The position numbers were made by a program, and so were the translations under genes. Below, piece after piece: positions 17,691 through 26,528 of a stretch of 64,000 bases of DNA. Below the pieces are notes generated by a model. It had not been told where the DNA came from. It saw nothing but the letters and a program-made list of their open reading frames with translations, and searched no databases. Each line of letters starts with the position of its first letter. The first letter of the stretch is position 1. Source of the DNA: an uncultured Dorea sp. (GTDB lineage Bacteria > Bacillota > Clostridia > Lachnospirales > Lachnospiraceae); the NCBI GenBank assembly GCA_947652615.1, contig CANTDX010000001.1, positions 149,610-213,609 on the forward strand, given 5' to 3'.

Positions 17691-18332
17691 ATGAAATTTT
17701 ACAAATTATGCAGCGCCAAACTCACGAAGCGGAACACTGCGGCGGCAATGATCCTGGCAGCAATTGCCGTCAGCCTGACAGGATGCGGACGGATAGCAGA
17801 CATCGGGAAAGACAAAGCCGCCGACATTGCATTGGAGGATGCAAACCTGTCCGAGTCGGATGTCACCCGTCTTAGGATTTCCAAAGATACGGATAACGGA
17901 AAAGGTATCTATGAAGTAGAATTTACCATGAACACTACCGAATATGAATATGAGATCCTGGCTTCCAACGGAGACATCCTGAGCGCTGATTTCAAGGAAT
18001 TGCAGGGATCTTCTGATCCTCAACCGCAGGGATCCAACGATCCTCAACCGCAGGGATCTTCCGATCCTCAACCGCAAGGCTCCGGCAGCCATGACAGCTC
18101 CAATCATGGGGCAGTTCCCCAGGCAGACGTGCAGATCAGTTCCGAGCAGGCATCGAAGCTGGCATTAGATCGGGTTCCCGGAGCCACCGAACAAGATCTG
18201 AAGATCGAACTGGATTATGATGACGGCTATTACAAATACGAAGGTGACATCATATACGATCAGAAAGAATACGAATTCGAAATCGACGCGAATACCGGAG
18301 ATTTTCTGGAATGGAAAGAAGAGAGACATTAA
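17691..18332 (+). CDS. Lipoprotein with two PepSY domains and a repeat linker
   Basis: A 213-residue exported lipoprotein: signal peptide ending LTGC, then two PepSY modules (about 35-100 and 150-213), each with KAADIALEDA / QASKLALDRV helices and YEVEFTMN..YEYEI / YKYEGDIIYDQKEYEFEI strands. Between them is a Pro/Gln/Ser linker built from three eight-residue units (SSDPQPQG). PepSY domains often inhibit peptidases or act at the cell surface; the target is unknown. Start at ATG 17691, 9 nt after AGAGGTG; an upstream GTG lies in the ribosome site. Confidence 0.88.
   Translation: MKFYKLCSAKLTKRNTAAAMILAAIAVSLTGCGRIADIGKDKAADIALEDANLSESDVTRLRISKDTDNGKGIYEVEFTMNTTEYEYEILASNGDILSADFKELQGSSDPQPQGSNDPQPQGSSDPQPQGSGSHDSSNHGAVPQADVQISSEQASKLALDRVPGATEQDLKIELDYDDGYYKYEGDIIYDQKEYEFEIDANTGDFLEWKEERH
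18003..18074 (+). repeat. Three 24-bp tandem repeats within PepSY gene
   Basis: Three 24-bp units starting CAGGGATC and ending CCTCAACCG encode the linker between the PepSY domains. Unit identity is high, so copy number may vary between strains. Confidence 0.9.
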
Positions 18333-18344
18333 TCTCTCTTCTTT
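18315..18344. terminator. Bidirectional hairpin between convergent genes
   Basis: A perfect 12-bp stem, AAAGAAGAGAGA pairing with TCTCTCTTCTTT around a 6-nt loop, includes the stop codon of the PepSY gene and lies 11 nt from the PilZ gene stop. T-rich on one side and A-rich on the other, fitting a shared terminator. Confidence 0.6.
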
Positions 18345-18354
18345 ATCTTTATCC

Positions 18355-18957
18355 TTACCATATCTGCCCATGCTCCCGCTTGAATATGTACTGCTGGATA
18401 TCTCTTTCTGCTCCTTTGGGGAGTTCCAAAAACCGGCATCCATAGCCGTAGCGCCCGTCCCGGAAATCCTCTTCCCTCAGCACAACAGCCTTAAGCGGAT
18501 ACTCCTTCTCAACAAATGAATAGCAGAATTCAACCGTATCATCATACCGCAATCTTGTCCTGGTGATAAAATATATCCCGTCCGTGCTGATATTCTGGAT
18601 GTCTCCGCTGAGCTCTCCCTGTTTGAACGAGTTCATCGGAATCTCTCTCTCCATCTTAGCCCGCAGATTCCGCCGTCCCTGTATGATCTCAGCCACATCC
18701 AGGATCTCACAGTCCGCAATCCACGGTTCTGCTGCAGAAGAATCATTATTCCTTCTGACTATAAGCTCGCAGTATGTCTTGATGCAGCCGATCTGCCCGT
18801 CGAAGAAATCTATCCTGATCCGTTCCGAATCAGGCAGTTCATTCTCCCTTTTCAAAAATAATGTAATCCTGTCCCCGGCGCACTTTACCCGAATTCGTCT
18901 CAGAGCCCCATCCTCCGGTACATATACCGAACATACGGTACAATTGTTTAAAACCAT
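18355..18957 (-). CDS. PilZ domain protein (c-di-GMP receptor)
   Basis: A 200-residue protein with an N-terminal YcgR-like beta domain and a C-terminal PilZ domain. The c-di-GMP motifs are present: GRRNLRAKME (RxxxR) and DIQNISTDGIYF (D/N-x-S-x-x-G). It is expected to bind c-di-GMP and alter envelope or motility functions. It is last of a minus-strand series from the response regulator (gaps 12, 24, 0 and 25 nt), so it is likely cotranscribed with the two-component system. Confidence 0.87.
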   Translation of the reverse strand: MVLNNCTVCSVYVPEDGALRRIRVKCAGDRITLFLKRENELPDSERIRIDFFDGQIGCIKTYCELIVRRNNDSSAAEPWIADCEILDVAEIIQGRRNLRAKMEREIPMNSFKQGELSGDIQNISTDGIYFITRTRLRYDDTVEFCYSFVEKEYPLKAVVLREEDFRDGRYGYGCRFLELPKGAERDIQQYIFKREHGQIW

Positions 18958-18982
18958 AGTTTTCCCCCTCTCAAAGCGCTTC

Positions 18983-21421
18983 CTACCCTATATATATATT
19001 TCCGCTCCCCGACGTCATCTGATCGATCATCTCCACCGGTGCAACCAGTTGTTCCCCGCTCTCGACGTTGATATAAGTTACACTGTTCTCATAATATCCG
19101 ATCAGGATCACCGCATTCTGCGCGTCCAGCATCCCGATAACCGGGATATTCTGATCCAGCAGGTACAGCAGATCGCCTGCCGAACATCCCGACAGATCCA
19201 GATACCTTCCGTCATTCAGCTCCTTTACAATATCGATCGGAGCGTCCTTTTTCTTAAGCCTGTCCTCCATAGACCGTATAGCCTCTTCCTTGCCTACCAC
19301 CATATGCTGCTGTCTCTTGCTTCCCCTCGCCCAGATGCAGGTCTGATTGGCATCCACGACAACACCCCGGTACTCATTAGCGCTCCGGATCGCTTCGCCG
19401 GCCTTATCGAAGATACCCCGAAGCTCACCATAACCATATACAAAGAATCTGCCGGAATCAGAAGACTCGTCAAAGCTTGCCGTCTTCGGGCTGTTGGCGG
19501 CAATCTGCTTCGGCCTCAATATCTTGGGACTCTTATCTCTGATCCCGTCTTCAAAAGCCAGCCTTACCTGCGTCTCCTTCAGGTCTGTCACATAGACCTC
19601 CGTATAGATATTACTCTTTTCCTTCTCTTCATTATTCGTGATGTAATCCGGCGCCGTCCCTGTATAGGAATCTCCTTCCTTCACTGCCCGGTTCAGTGTG
19701 ATCATGTTATCGTCAAATACTGCGTCCAGTACATAGAGCCCATCCACCTGATAGGTCTTAACCACCTGATTCTTACTGTTCAGGATCTCGATCTTGTACA
19801 TCGGAACCGTCGTCTCTCCAGAGACAGTCCTGCCCGTATCCTCTGTCCGGGCAATCCCGTATACAAAATCCTTCTTGACAAATCCCAGAGGGCGGATGCA
19901 TTCGCCTTCCCCGCATTCCACCGTCCGCTCGTCTCCGCTCTCAAAATCCAAGATCACGATCCGGGACGCGGCATTCAGCTCACCGCCGTCCTGCCAGGCC
20001 GCCATACTGCCGTCCCCCGATATCACATACTGGGTATTCTCAAGTTCTTCCGCCAGAGGTTCACTGATGCCCCATTTCACATCATATTCATACAGCGTCC
20101 CGTCAAGCATCACATACAGCATATTCCTGTCCAGACTGTAATAGACCATTCTTCCAAGCTCAAGAACCGCATTCCCATAAGACCGGCTGCTGGAAACAAA
20201 CACCTTCTCCTCCACAGAGTTCTTCCCGGCATCATAATAATAGACGGCAACACCGACCTCACCTTCATGGACGCCCCGGCTCATATACCCGCATACGGCA
20301 AATATTGTATTCCCCTTCTTATCCATCTTAAGCAGCTTGATACTGTAGTCAGAACCCATGTTGCGCACATCGCTGTTCTCCACATCTGCAAAGCTGAACA
20401 CCTGCGAGATCTCGTCCGCATCCCGGTTATAGTTCCAGAGCTCGTTTGCCGCCACGAAAGACACCGCCGTCCCGTCGCCGCTTACCATGCAGGGCACATT
20501 CTGCGGGACGATTCCAAGCACGATCCCCCGTTCATTCAACACATGCTTTGACGGGTCGAAGATCTGTTCCATCGTCCGGTCATAATCCAGCAGATACGTC
20601 TTCTGCGCCCCCGCGATATGATTCACACGGAAGAACTCCTTAACCTGGTATACATCCGATTCATTCTCCTCTCCCTTGCACCGCACGCGGTACTCTAGCT
20701 GCACGGAGACAGAATCACCGCTGATCTCCTTGATATTCCAGCGCTCTCCCTTCTCAACCATCGGCTCCAGCGCTCCCCAGGATACATGGTCATAGTTTGA
20801 ATGGATCGTCACATGCCGGAAATCTGTATTATCCATCGTCTCATCCGGTTCGATCGCCACGCCTACGCCCGCGCCTTCTACCTTCCCCATGGCCTTCTCG
20901 TGGAAATTCCGTATATAATCCAGACTTTCCGCCATACTTACATTCGCCGCGTCCGCAATTCGGGTATAGAAATGCACAGACCGATCCTTCCCCGTATTAA
21001 GGATCAGCTCCAGGACTCTCTCTTCCGCTATCCCTACGCCCTCAAGATCCACCGCAAAGCCTTCTCCCTGCCGGTCAAGCTTACCTTCCTTCAGCTTCTC
21101 CCTGCCGTCCAGAGAATATATGATATAGCGGGCGCCACCGATCTTGTTATCATAAGCCTCTATCGTACCGTCAAGCCTCTGACCCGTTACCGGCGTTACC
21201 GTATCGCGCATGGCGGGGATGTTCATCTCTTTCGCGTAACCGCTGAGGGTATTGATCACAAATCCGTTATATGTAAATGAAATCTGCGGAAATGTTGCCG
21301 ATCCCATATCCGCCGTCATATTATCATTGCCTTTGTTCGTGTACAGACTGAATCCTATGACGGCAATCACAAAGATCAGGACAAGAATTCCCGCATCCTT
21401 TAACTTCTTCTTCCAATCCAT
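18983..21421 (-). CDS. Large membrane-anchored extracytoplasmic protein, unknown function
   Basis: An 812-residue protein with one N-terminal membrane anchor (about residues 11-27, ILVLIFVIAVIGFSLY) and the rest predicted outside. The centre has repeated short beta blades of WD/propeller character (for example VISGDGSMAAWQDGGEL, KIEILNSKNQVVKTYQ). The last ~100 residues (YLDLSGCSAGDLLYLLDQNIPVIGMLDAQNAVILIGYYENSVTYINVESGE region) resemble a C39-type peptidase domain, but the usual catalytic His position (GHAV) reads QNAV, so it may be inactive. The ATG abuts the methyltransferase stop. I recognise no named family. Confidence 0.75.
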   Translation of the reverse strand: MDWKKKLKDAGILVLIFVIAVIGFSLYTNKGNDNMTADMGSATFPQISFTYNGFVINTLSGYAKEMNIPAMRDTVTPVTGQRLDGTIEAYDNKIGGARYIIYSLDGREKLKEGKLDRQGEGFAVDLEGVGIAEERVLELILNTGKDRSVHFYTRIADAANVSMAESLDYIRNFHEKAMGKVEGAGVGVAIEPDETMDNTDFRHVTIHSNYDHVSWGALEPMVEKGERWNIKEISGDSVSVQLEYRVRCKGEENESDVYQVKEFFRVNHIAGAQKTYLLDYDRTMEQIFDPSKHVLNERGIVLGIVPQNVPCMVSGDGTAVSFVAANELWNYNRDADEISQVFSFADVENSDVRNMGSDYSIKLLKMDKKGNTIFAVCGYMSRGVHEGEVGVAVYYYDAGKNSVEEKVFVSSSRSYGNAVLELGRMVYYSLDRNMLYVMLDGTLYEYDVKWGISEPLAEELENTQYVISGDGSMAAWQDGGELNAASRIVILDFESGDERTVECGEGECIRPLGFVKKDFVYGIARTEDTGRTVSGETTVPMYKIEILNSKNQVVKTYQVDGLYVLDAVFDDNMITLNRAVKEGDSYTGTAPDYITNNEEKEKSNIYTEVYVTDLKETQVRLAFEDGIRDKSPKILRPKQIAANSPKTASFDESSDSGRFFVYGYGELRGIFDKAGEAIRSANEYRGVVVDANQTCIWARGSKRQQHMVVGKEEAIRSMEDRLKKKDAPIDIVKELNDGRYLDLSGCSAGDLLYLLDQNIPVIGMLDAQNAVILIGYYENSVTYINVESGEQLVAPVEMIDQMTSGSGNIYIG

Positions 21422-22573
21422 CTACTGCTCCCCTTCTTGCCCCAATAGCCGTCCCAGGGTCGGCGATACATGCAGTAGTTCTTCACACCGCCGGATCGCT
21501 TCCCGATTCTCTCCCGTTCTTCCTGTCCTGACCGCACGGATCAGGATATTCTTCGGAGTATGCTCCATATCAATGAATTCCAGGATTTGCGCGGTATACC
21601 CCTCGCTTTCCAGATACTCTGCCCGCAGGGCATCCGTCACAAGCGCGGCCATGCGCTCCTTGATCAGTCCGTATTTGAATACCGGCTTCAATATCTCATT
21701 CTCTATCTGCCCGTTCAGCTCATGCTGGCAGCACGGCACCGACAGGATAACCTTCGCCTTCCAGGAAACTGCTTTCGCCAGCGCATAATCCGTCGCCGTA
21801 TCACACGCATGGAGGGTCACTACCATGTCCACCCGTTCTGCCTCCGCATAATCCGCAATATTCCCCACCTGGAAGCTAAGCTTCTCATAACCGTACTTCC
21901 TGCCAAGCTCGCTACAGCGCTCGATCACGTCCTTCTTAAGATCCAGTCCGACGATCCGGATATCATACCCCCGAAGCTCATGCAGATAATAATACATGGC
22001 AAATGTCAGGTAAGACTTCCCGCATCCGAAATCCAGGATGGTAATCTCCCTGTCACACGCAAGCTCCGGCAGGATATCCTCGATAAATTCCAGGAAACGG
22101 TTTATCTGTCGAAATTTGTCGAATTTGGAGCGGATAATCTTCCCCTCTTTCGTCATGACCCCCAGATCCTCAAGAAACGGAACCGGCACGCCTTCTTCAA
22201 GGATATATCTCTTCTTCCGGTTGTGGCTCATATCCGTCTCCTTCCCCTTATCCTTCTGAGCCTTTCTCTTCACCGTCGCTCTTCCCTTCTTACTCACCAG
22301 CACCGTGAATACCGATTCTGACGTCTCCATCTGCATCTGGCGCATATTCTCCATATACTCCTCCAGAAGGGCGCACGCCTCCCCGGCATCCACATTCCGG
22401 TGGAATGCCTGGCGGTTCTCAAATGTCTCGATCTGAAACATCAACTGCTGCCGCACGAGCAGGGGGCGCACCTTCACCTTCGCCGGGCCGTCTTTCTTCC
22501 TTGGATTGCTGAGCACTGCCGCTCGGAATTCTATATTCAGATTATCTTGTAATAATTCTCTTAATTCACTCAT
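21422..22573 (-). CDS. Class I SAM-dependent methyltransferase (Methyltransf_32-like)
   Basis: A 383-residue protein. The SAM-binding motif I is ITILDFGCGKSYLTFAMYYYL, with VGLDLKKDVIERC (motif II acidic end) and VTLHACDTATDYAL afterwards, the combination seen in Methyltransf_32 proteins. The first ~120 residues form a separate domain. Substrate unknown. No Shine-Dalgarno is visible: the 24 nt upstream hold an 8-bp hairpin (22574-22593) next to an A-run, so translation may depend on coupling to the kinase gene. Confidence 0.82.
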   Translation of the reverse strand: MSELRELLQDNLNIEFRAAVLSNPRKKDGPAKVKVRPLLVRQQLMFQIETFENRQAFHRNVDAGEACALLEEYMENMRQMQMETSESVFTVLVSKKGRATVKRKAQKDKGKETDMSHNRKKRYILEEGVPVPFLEDLGVMTKEGKIIRSKFDKFRQINRFLEFIEDILPELACDREITILDFGCGKSYLTFAMYYYLHELRGYDIRIVGLDLKKDVIERCSELGRKYGYEKLSFQVGNIADYAEAERVDMVVTLHACDTATDYALAKAVSWKAKVILSVPCCQHELNGQIENEILKPVFKYGLIKERMAALVTDALRAEYLESEGYTAQILEFIDMEHTPKNILIRAVRTGRTGENREAIRRCEELLHVSPTLGRLLGQEGEQ

Positions 22574-22597
22574 AACATTACTATTGTAATGTTTTTT

Positions 22598-25201
22598 TTA
22601 CCGAAGCGCAAGCGGAAATGTGATCGTAACCCGAAACAGATCGCCGTCCAGGTACAATTCGAACCGTCCGCCCTGCATCTCGGTCAGCGTCTTGGCGATC
22701 GAAAGCCCAAGTCCGCTTCCTTCCGTACTCCGCGAGATATCTCCCCGGATAAAACGCTCGGTCAGCTCATCCGCTGAGATATTGAGCGGCTGATCCGACA
22801 CATTCTTAAGACTGAATATCACCGTATTCCCGGATACATATACATCCGCATAGATCCTGGTCCCTTCCATCGCATATTTTGCCGCATTATTATAGACATT
22901 TGCCAGGACTCTCCACAGACGCCTTCCGTCTACCCGGATGATCACCTCGTGATCTGGAAGCGACATCACCTCCGTCAGGTTCCGCTCTTTGAACTTCTCC
23001 TCGAATTCCCCGCTGGTCTGCTGGATCATCTCCACCAGGTTGATATTCATGAACTCCAGCGTAATATTTCCCGAGCTTACTTTGGACGCCTCTACCACAT
23101 CCTCCGTAAGCGTCTTGAGCCGCTGGGACTTCGCATCCAACACTTCCAGATACCGCTTAAGCCTCGGATCCTCAAAATTCTCCTGCTTCAGCAGATTCAC
23201 ATAATTAATAATAGAAGTAAGCGGCGTCTTGATATCGTGGGATACGTTGGTAATCAGATCCGTCTTAAGACGTTCGCTCTTGATACTCTCCGCCAACGCC
23301 GTATCTAGCCCCTGCCCGATGGAATTGATCTTCTCCGCGATACTCTTCTGCTCCTCTCCCATGCCGTCGGTCGGAATCTTATAATCCACCTCGCCTCCCG
23401 CGATCTTCTCAACCCCGGTGTCGATCCGATGGCGTCCGATCGCCTGCTTCACCATATATATGAAGATAACCAGCTCCATCATCAGCATCAGAAACAGCAC
23501 GAATACATTCCGTTCGCTTACGAATCCCATCCAGTGGACCATCACAAAGACTCCGAAGATCAGGACAGCCTTCCAGACTGCATGCATATTGAATAATAGT
23601 TGTCCGGCAAACGCCAGCATATTCCTTAAGATACTGTTCTCCCACAGCGTCTTCGCCTTGATCCTCCGCACCAGACTCAGATATCCGATCAAAAACATCG
23701 TACAGGTATACGCAGCGGCAACCCCTGCCCACATGACCGTCCCCGGCTCTGCACCGCCGGCATAACTGCCGTCTGTCCAGACAGACGCACCGGATACTCC
23801 GTCGACCATAGAGTTCGATCCTATGAATAATATCGGAACTGCCCATAATACGATCACCGACACCGCTGCCAGCTCTGTCTTCCATCTGTCAAATGCATTC
23901 AGGTGCAGCTCTTCATCCTTATCGCTTCTTCCCGCGGTCACCGTAAGCCAGACCAGTATCCCCAGCAGCGCAATCATCATTGCAATTCCAAGCACCGCAA
24001 CCTGCCGGATATTCGAGCCATATTTCTCATACATGCGGGCCTCCGAGTAGAATCCGTCCTTAATCGGATATTCCGTATCCACTCCGATGGCAAAGACGAA
24101 CTCCGGGGCTTCTCCTGCGTACTGCATCGAATATTTGGCGGAGTCGCGCCAGCTAAGCGCATTGATATCCTCAATATTCGTATCAAAATCTTCAAGCTCT
24201 GGCCTGACGACCACATATTTACCCAATTGCCGTATCTTCTCTATATTCTGCTCCGCCTGAGAATAGTCTCTGTACGCGTCACGGTTGGTAAATACCCGCC
24301 TGGTATCCTTATCCACATACAGATACGCCATATTCGTATCACCTTCCTGATACATCCCTCCCATGTTCTCATATTTCTCGATCTCATCATAGAGACAGAT
24401 GATCACATCACGAAGCATACTGTATGCGTCGCTCAGACGCCCGTTCCATACCGGTTCGTCATTGGCTATCTCCATAATACTCCTGGCTCCAAGCGGCGGG
24501 AACATCTCCCTAAACCAATATCCGTCGTAGCTCCAGCAGTCAATATAGGCCACCTTGCCTTCTGTATCCTGCAGTCCCTTGAACGCCGTCTCAGGCACAT
24601 TATTGCGGAAGCTTCCCTCTCGAAGCTCAGCAAGAATATCATCCTCCGTAATTCCCGATTCATCATTCACGATTACAAACCGGAGCTCTCCGCTGTCGAT
24701 CAGCTTCTTGAACTCACTATAATAATAGTAGTGATAGCTGTTGTCAGACCGTCTGCATACGATGATATGGTCATCCTGCTTTGCCCTGTCCACACTCATA
24801 TTATCACCGTAATTGATCCAGTCGTCCCCCCACTCTTCTCCCCACTCTTCCAGATTCTTAAGCGAATACGCCAGACCGTTGATATTCTCGTCGGAAATCC
24901 GTGAGTTCTCCTGGAATTCCTGAATATCTACGATTCTCTCGGATGCGTAGACACCGTCTGTCTCCAGCAGCTTCTTCGATCTTATCCCCTCAAACACGTT
25001 GCCGCTGATATTCCTTAAGACCCGCTCGAAGCTCACCGTGTCTTCGTATCTCCTGGCCGCCCTTCCGGCCAAAACTTCGTTCTTAAGCATCGGGTAAGAC
25101 ATGATCCACATGAATCCTGCCGCAACGGCTACCACCAGAAGATGTGCCGCCGCAACCAATATACCCTTCGCGGGCGCAGACCGATACCATTGATGGTTCA
25201 T
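22598..25201 (-). CDS. Sensor histidine kinase with large extracellular domain
   Basis: An 867-residue kinase. Membrane segment 1 is near residues 13-35; ~360 extracellular residues follow, then about five more membrane segments (roughly 395-600). The cytoplasmic part has a linker (IAGGEVDYKIPTDGMGEEQKSI, HAMP-like), HisKA with the phospho-acceptor His at ~655 (NVSHDIKTPL), N-box NVYNNAAKYA, and G-box GSGLGLSIAKTL. The multi-segment sensor suggests detection of an envelope or membrane signal. It lies 12 nt after its response regulator and ahead of the methyltransferase, anchored protein and PilZ genes. Confidence 0.92.
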   Translation of the reverse strand: MNHQWYRSAPAKGILVAAAHLLVVAVAAGFMWIMSYPMLKNEVLAGRAARRYEDTVSFERVLRNISGNVFEGIRSKKLLETDGVYASERIVDIQEFQENSRISDENINGLAYSLKNLEEWGEEWGDDWINYGDNMSVDRAKQDDHIIVCRRSDNSYHYYYYSEFKKLIDSGELRFVIVNDESGITEDDILAELREGSFRNNVPETAFKGLQDTEGKVAYIDCWSYDGYWFREMFPPLGARSIMEIANDEPVWNGRLSDAYSMLRDVIICLYDEIEKYENMGGMYQEGDTNMAYLYVDKDTRRVFTNRDAYRDYSQAEQNIEKIRQLGKYVVVRPELEDFDTNIEDINALSWRDSAKYSMQYAGEAPEFVFAIGVDTEYPIKDGFYSEARMYEKYGSNIRQVAVLGIAMMIALLGILVWLTVTAGRSDKDEELHLNAFDRWKTELAAVSVIVLWAVPILFIGSNSMVDGVSGASVWTDGSYAGGAEPGTVMWAGVAAAYTCTMFLIGYLSLVRRIKAKTLWENSILRNMLAFAGQLLFNMHAVWKAVLIFGVFVMVHWMGFVSERNVFVLFLMLMMELVIFIYMVKQAIGRHRIDTGVEKIAGGEVDYKIPTDGMGEEQKSIAEKINSIGQGLDTALAESIKSERLKTDLITNVSHDIKTPLTSIINYVNLLKQENFEDPRLKRYLEVLDAKSQRLKTLTEDVVEASKVSSGNITLEFMNINLVEMIQQTSGEFEEKFKERNLTEVMSLPDHEVIIRVDGRRLWRVLANVYNNAAKYAMEGTRIYADVYVSGNTVIFSLKNVSDQPLNISADELTERFIRGDISRSTEGSGLGLSIAKTLTEMQGGRFELYLDGDLFRVTITFPLALR

Positions 25202-25213
25202 ATATACTCCCTT

Positions 25214-25909
25214 CTAAAGCTTCTCTATCTTATATCCGACTCCCCAGACCACCTTGAGATATCTTGGCTCCTTGGGATTAATCTCTATCTTCTCGCGGAT
25301 ATGCCTGATGTGCACCGCCACCGTGTTGTCCACGCCGATGGCGTCTTCGTTCCAGATATTCTCATAGATCTGGTCGATAGAGAATACTTTTCCCTGATTC
25401 TTCATTAACAGTAATAAGATATTATACTCGATCGGAGTCAGCTTCACCGGCTCCCCGTCAACCGTCACTTCCTTCAGATCATCATTGATGGCCAGGCCTC
25501 CCACTTCATAGACCGCCTGGTTGGTGTGATCCACCGTACTTCCAAGCTGTGTGTATCTGCGCATCTGGGATTTCACCCTTGCCACCAGTTCCAGCGGATT
25601 AAACGGCTTCGTGACATAATCATCCGCCCCCACGTTAAGCCCAAGTATCTTGTCCGCATCCTCGGACTTAGCCGACAGGATAATGATCGGCATATTATTC
25701 TCCTCCCGGATCTTAAGGGTTGCCCGGATCCCGTCAAGCTTAGGCATCATCACATCTATCACCAGGAGATCCACCTTCTGGGACTTCAGCACCTTAAGCG
25801 CCTCCTCGCCGTCATAGGCCTTCAACACCTGATATCCCTCCTGAGACAGATATATGTCTATCGCTTCTACAATCTCTTTGTCATCATCGCATACTAATAT
25901 CTTAGCCAT
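25214..25909 (-). CDS. OmpR-family response regulator
   Basis: A 231-residue response regulator: receiver with acidic pair DDD near the start, phospho-acceptor Asp in LLVIDVMMPKLDG, Thr/Ser in IIILSAKSED, Lys in VTKPFNP; then a winged-helix DNA-binding domain (LTPIEYNILLLLMKNQGKVFS, VDNTVAVHIRHIREKIE). I start at MAKILV (25909), 8 nt after GGAGG; an ATG three codons upstream is too close to it. TTAAG half-sites upstream of its own gene (25953-25980) recur at both structured RNA elements nearby and may be its binding sites. Confidence 0.93.
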   Translation of the reverse strand: MAKILVCDDDKEIVEAIDIYLSQEGYQVLKAYDGEEALKVLKSQKVDLLVIDVMMPKLDGIRATLKIREENNMPIIILSAKSEDADKILGLNVGADDYVTKPFNPLELVARVKSQMRRYTQLGSTVDHTNQAVYEVGGLAINDDLKEVTVDGEPVKLTPIEYNILLLLMKNQGKVFSIDQIYENIWNEDAIGVDNTVAVHIRHIREKIEINPKEPRYLKVVWGVGYKIEKL

Positions 25910-25952
25910 GTTCATCACCTCCCTTATACTATACAAGAATATCAGCTATTTT

Positions 25953-25980
25953 TTAAGAGCCATTTAGGGAATTTCTTAAG
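25953..25980. promoter_or_regulatory. Cluster of TTAAG half-sites upstream of the response regulator
   Basis: TTAAG at 25953-25957, TTAGG at 25964-25968 and TTAAG at 25976-25980, spaced 11 and 12 bp. OmpR-type regulators usually bind direct repeats one helical turn apart. Related CTTAAG sites precede both structured RNA elements. Confidence 0.35.
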
Positions 25981-26051
25981 ATATTATGAAAATGTCAATT
26001 TGACACATTTTGTCCCATATAAGCGGTATTTTGAAAGTATTTTCATAAAGA

Positions 26052-26078
26052 TGTCGAATATTGTCTTAGTATGTCGAA
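26052..26078 (+). promoter_or_regulatory. Two Spo0A-type 0A boxes
   Basis: TGTCGAA at 26052-26058 and again at 26072-26078, 20 bp apart, same orientation, each an exact core of the known 0A box (TTTGTCGAAAA). They lie 47-79 bp before a TATAAT (26125-26130) and the gene for the Spo0A-like DNA-binding protein. Confidence 0.6.
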
Positions 26079-26183
26079 AAATTACGGATTATGTAGCATT
26101 TCAAATCTGCCCGTGTTTTTCGGCTATAATACAGATGTAGCATGTAGTCGTTTCTCAAAGATAAGGTCCGGAAGGATATTGCA

Positions 26184-26528
26184 ATGAACGAAAGACAGAT
26201 TGAATACTTGATACGTTCCCTCGGTATTGGGGCTACATACCGTGGATACCGCTATTTAACCTATGGCATACAATTATGCTTAAAAGATGAAGATTATCTC
26301 CTGTCCGTAAGTAAGTTGTTATATCCTCAGATTGCAGAACATTACTGCACCACCAGTTATAGTGTTGAAAGGGATATACGAACTGTCATTAAGGTATGTT
26401 GGGATAGAGGCAACAAGACCTTACTACAAAAAATCGCTTTAAGACCGTTAGCCGCCAAGCCCCCATCAGGCGAGTTTTTCGATATATTGACCGCCCACTT
26501 GAGACAAAAGTCTGTACCAGTGATTTAG
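26184..26528 (+). CDS. Stand-alone Spo0A C-terminal (sigma-A-contacting DNA-binding) domain protein
   Basis: A 114-residue protein that aligns over its whole length with the Spo0A effector domain: IEYLIRSLGIGATYRGYRYLTYGI, LLYPQIAEHYCTTSYSVERDIRTVIKVCW and PPSGEFFDILTAHL match the family blocks, including the SxVERxIR recognition helix. No receiver domain is encoded here, so it cannot be controlled by phosphorylation in the usual way. Start after GGAAGGAT. Two exact 0A-box cores lie upstream, suggesting auto- or cross-regulation with Spo0A. A structured RNA element follows on the same strand. Role in sporulation is inference. Confidence 0.9.
   Translation: MNERQIEYLIRSLGIGATYRGYRYLTYGIQLCLKDEDYLLSVSKLLYPQIAEHYCTTSYSVERDIRTVIKVCWDRGNKTLLQKIALRPLAAKPPSGEFFDILTAHLRQKSVPVI

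Noticed and set aside
18563..20551. 662-codon plus-strand open frame
   Set aside because: Antisense to the PilZ gene and the 812-residue protein gene; His/Arg/Ile-rich shadow sequence, no ribosome site.
22574..22599. Intrinsic terminator on the plus strand
   Set aside because: The 8-bp hairpin plus T-run faces plus-strand transcription, but no plus-strand gene ends there; kept only as an odd feature of the methyltransferase start.
23903..24904. 333-codon plus-strand open frame
   Set aside because: Antisense to the histidine kinase sensor domain; no family features.
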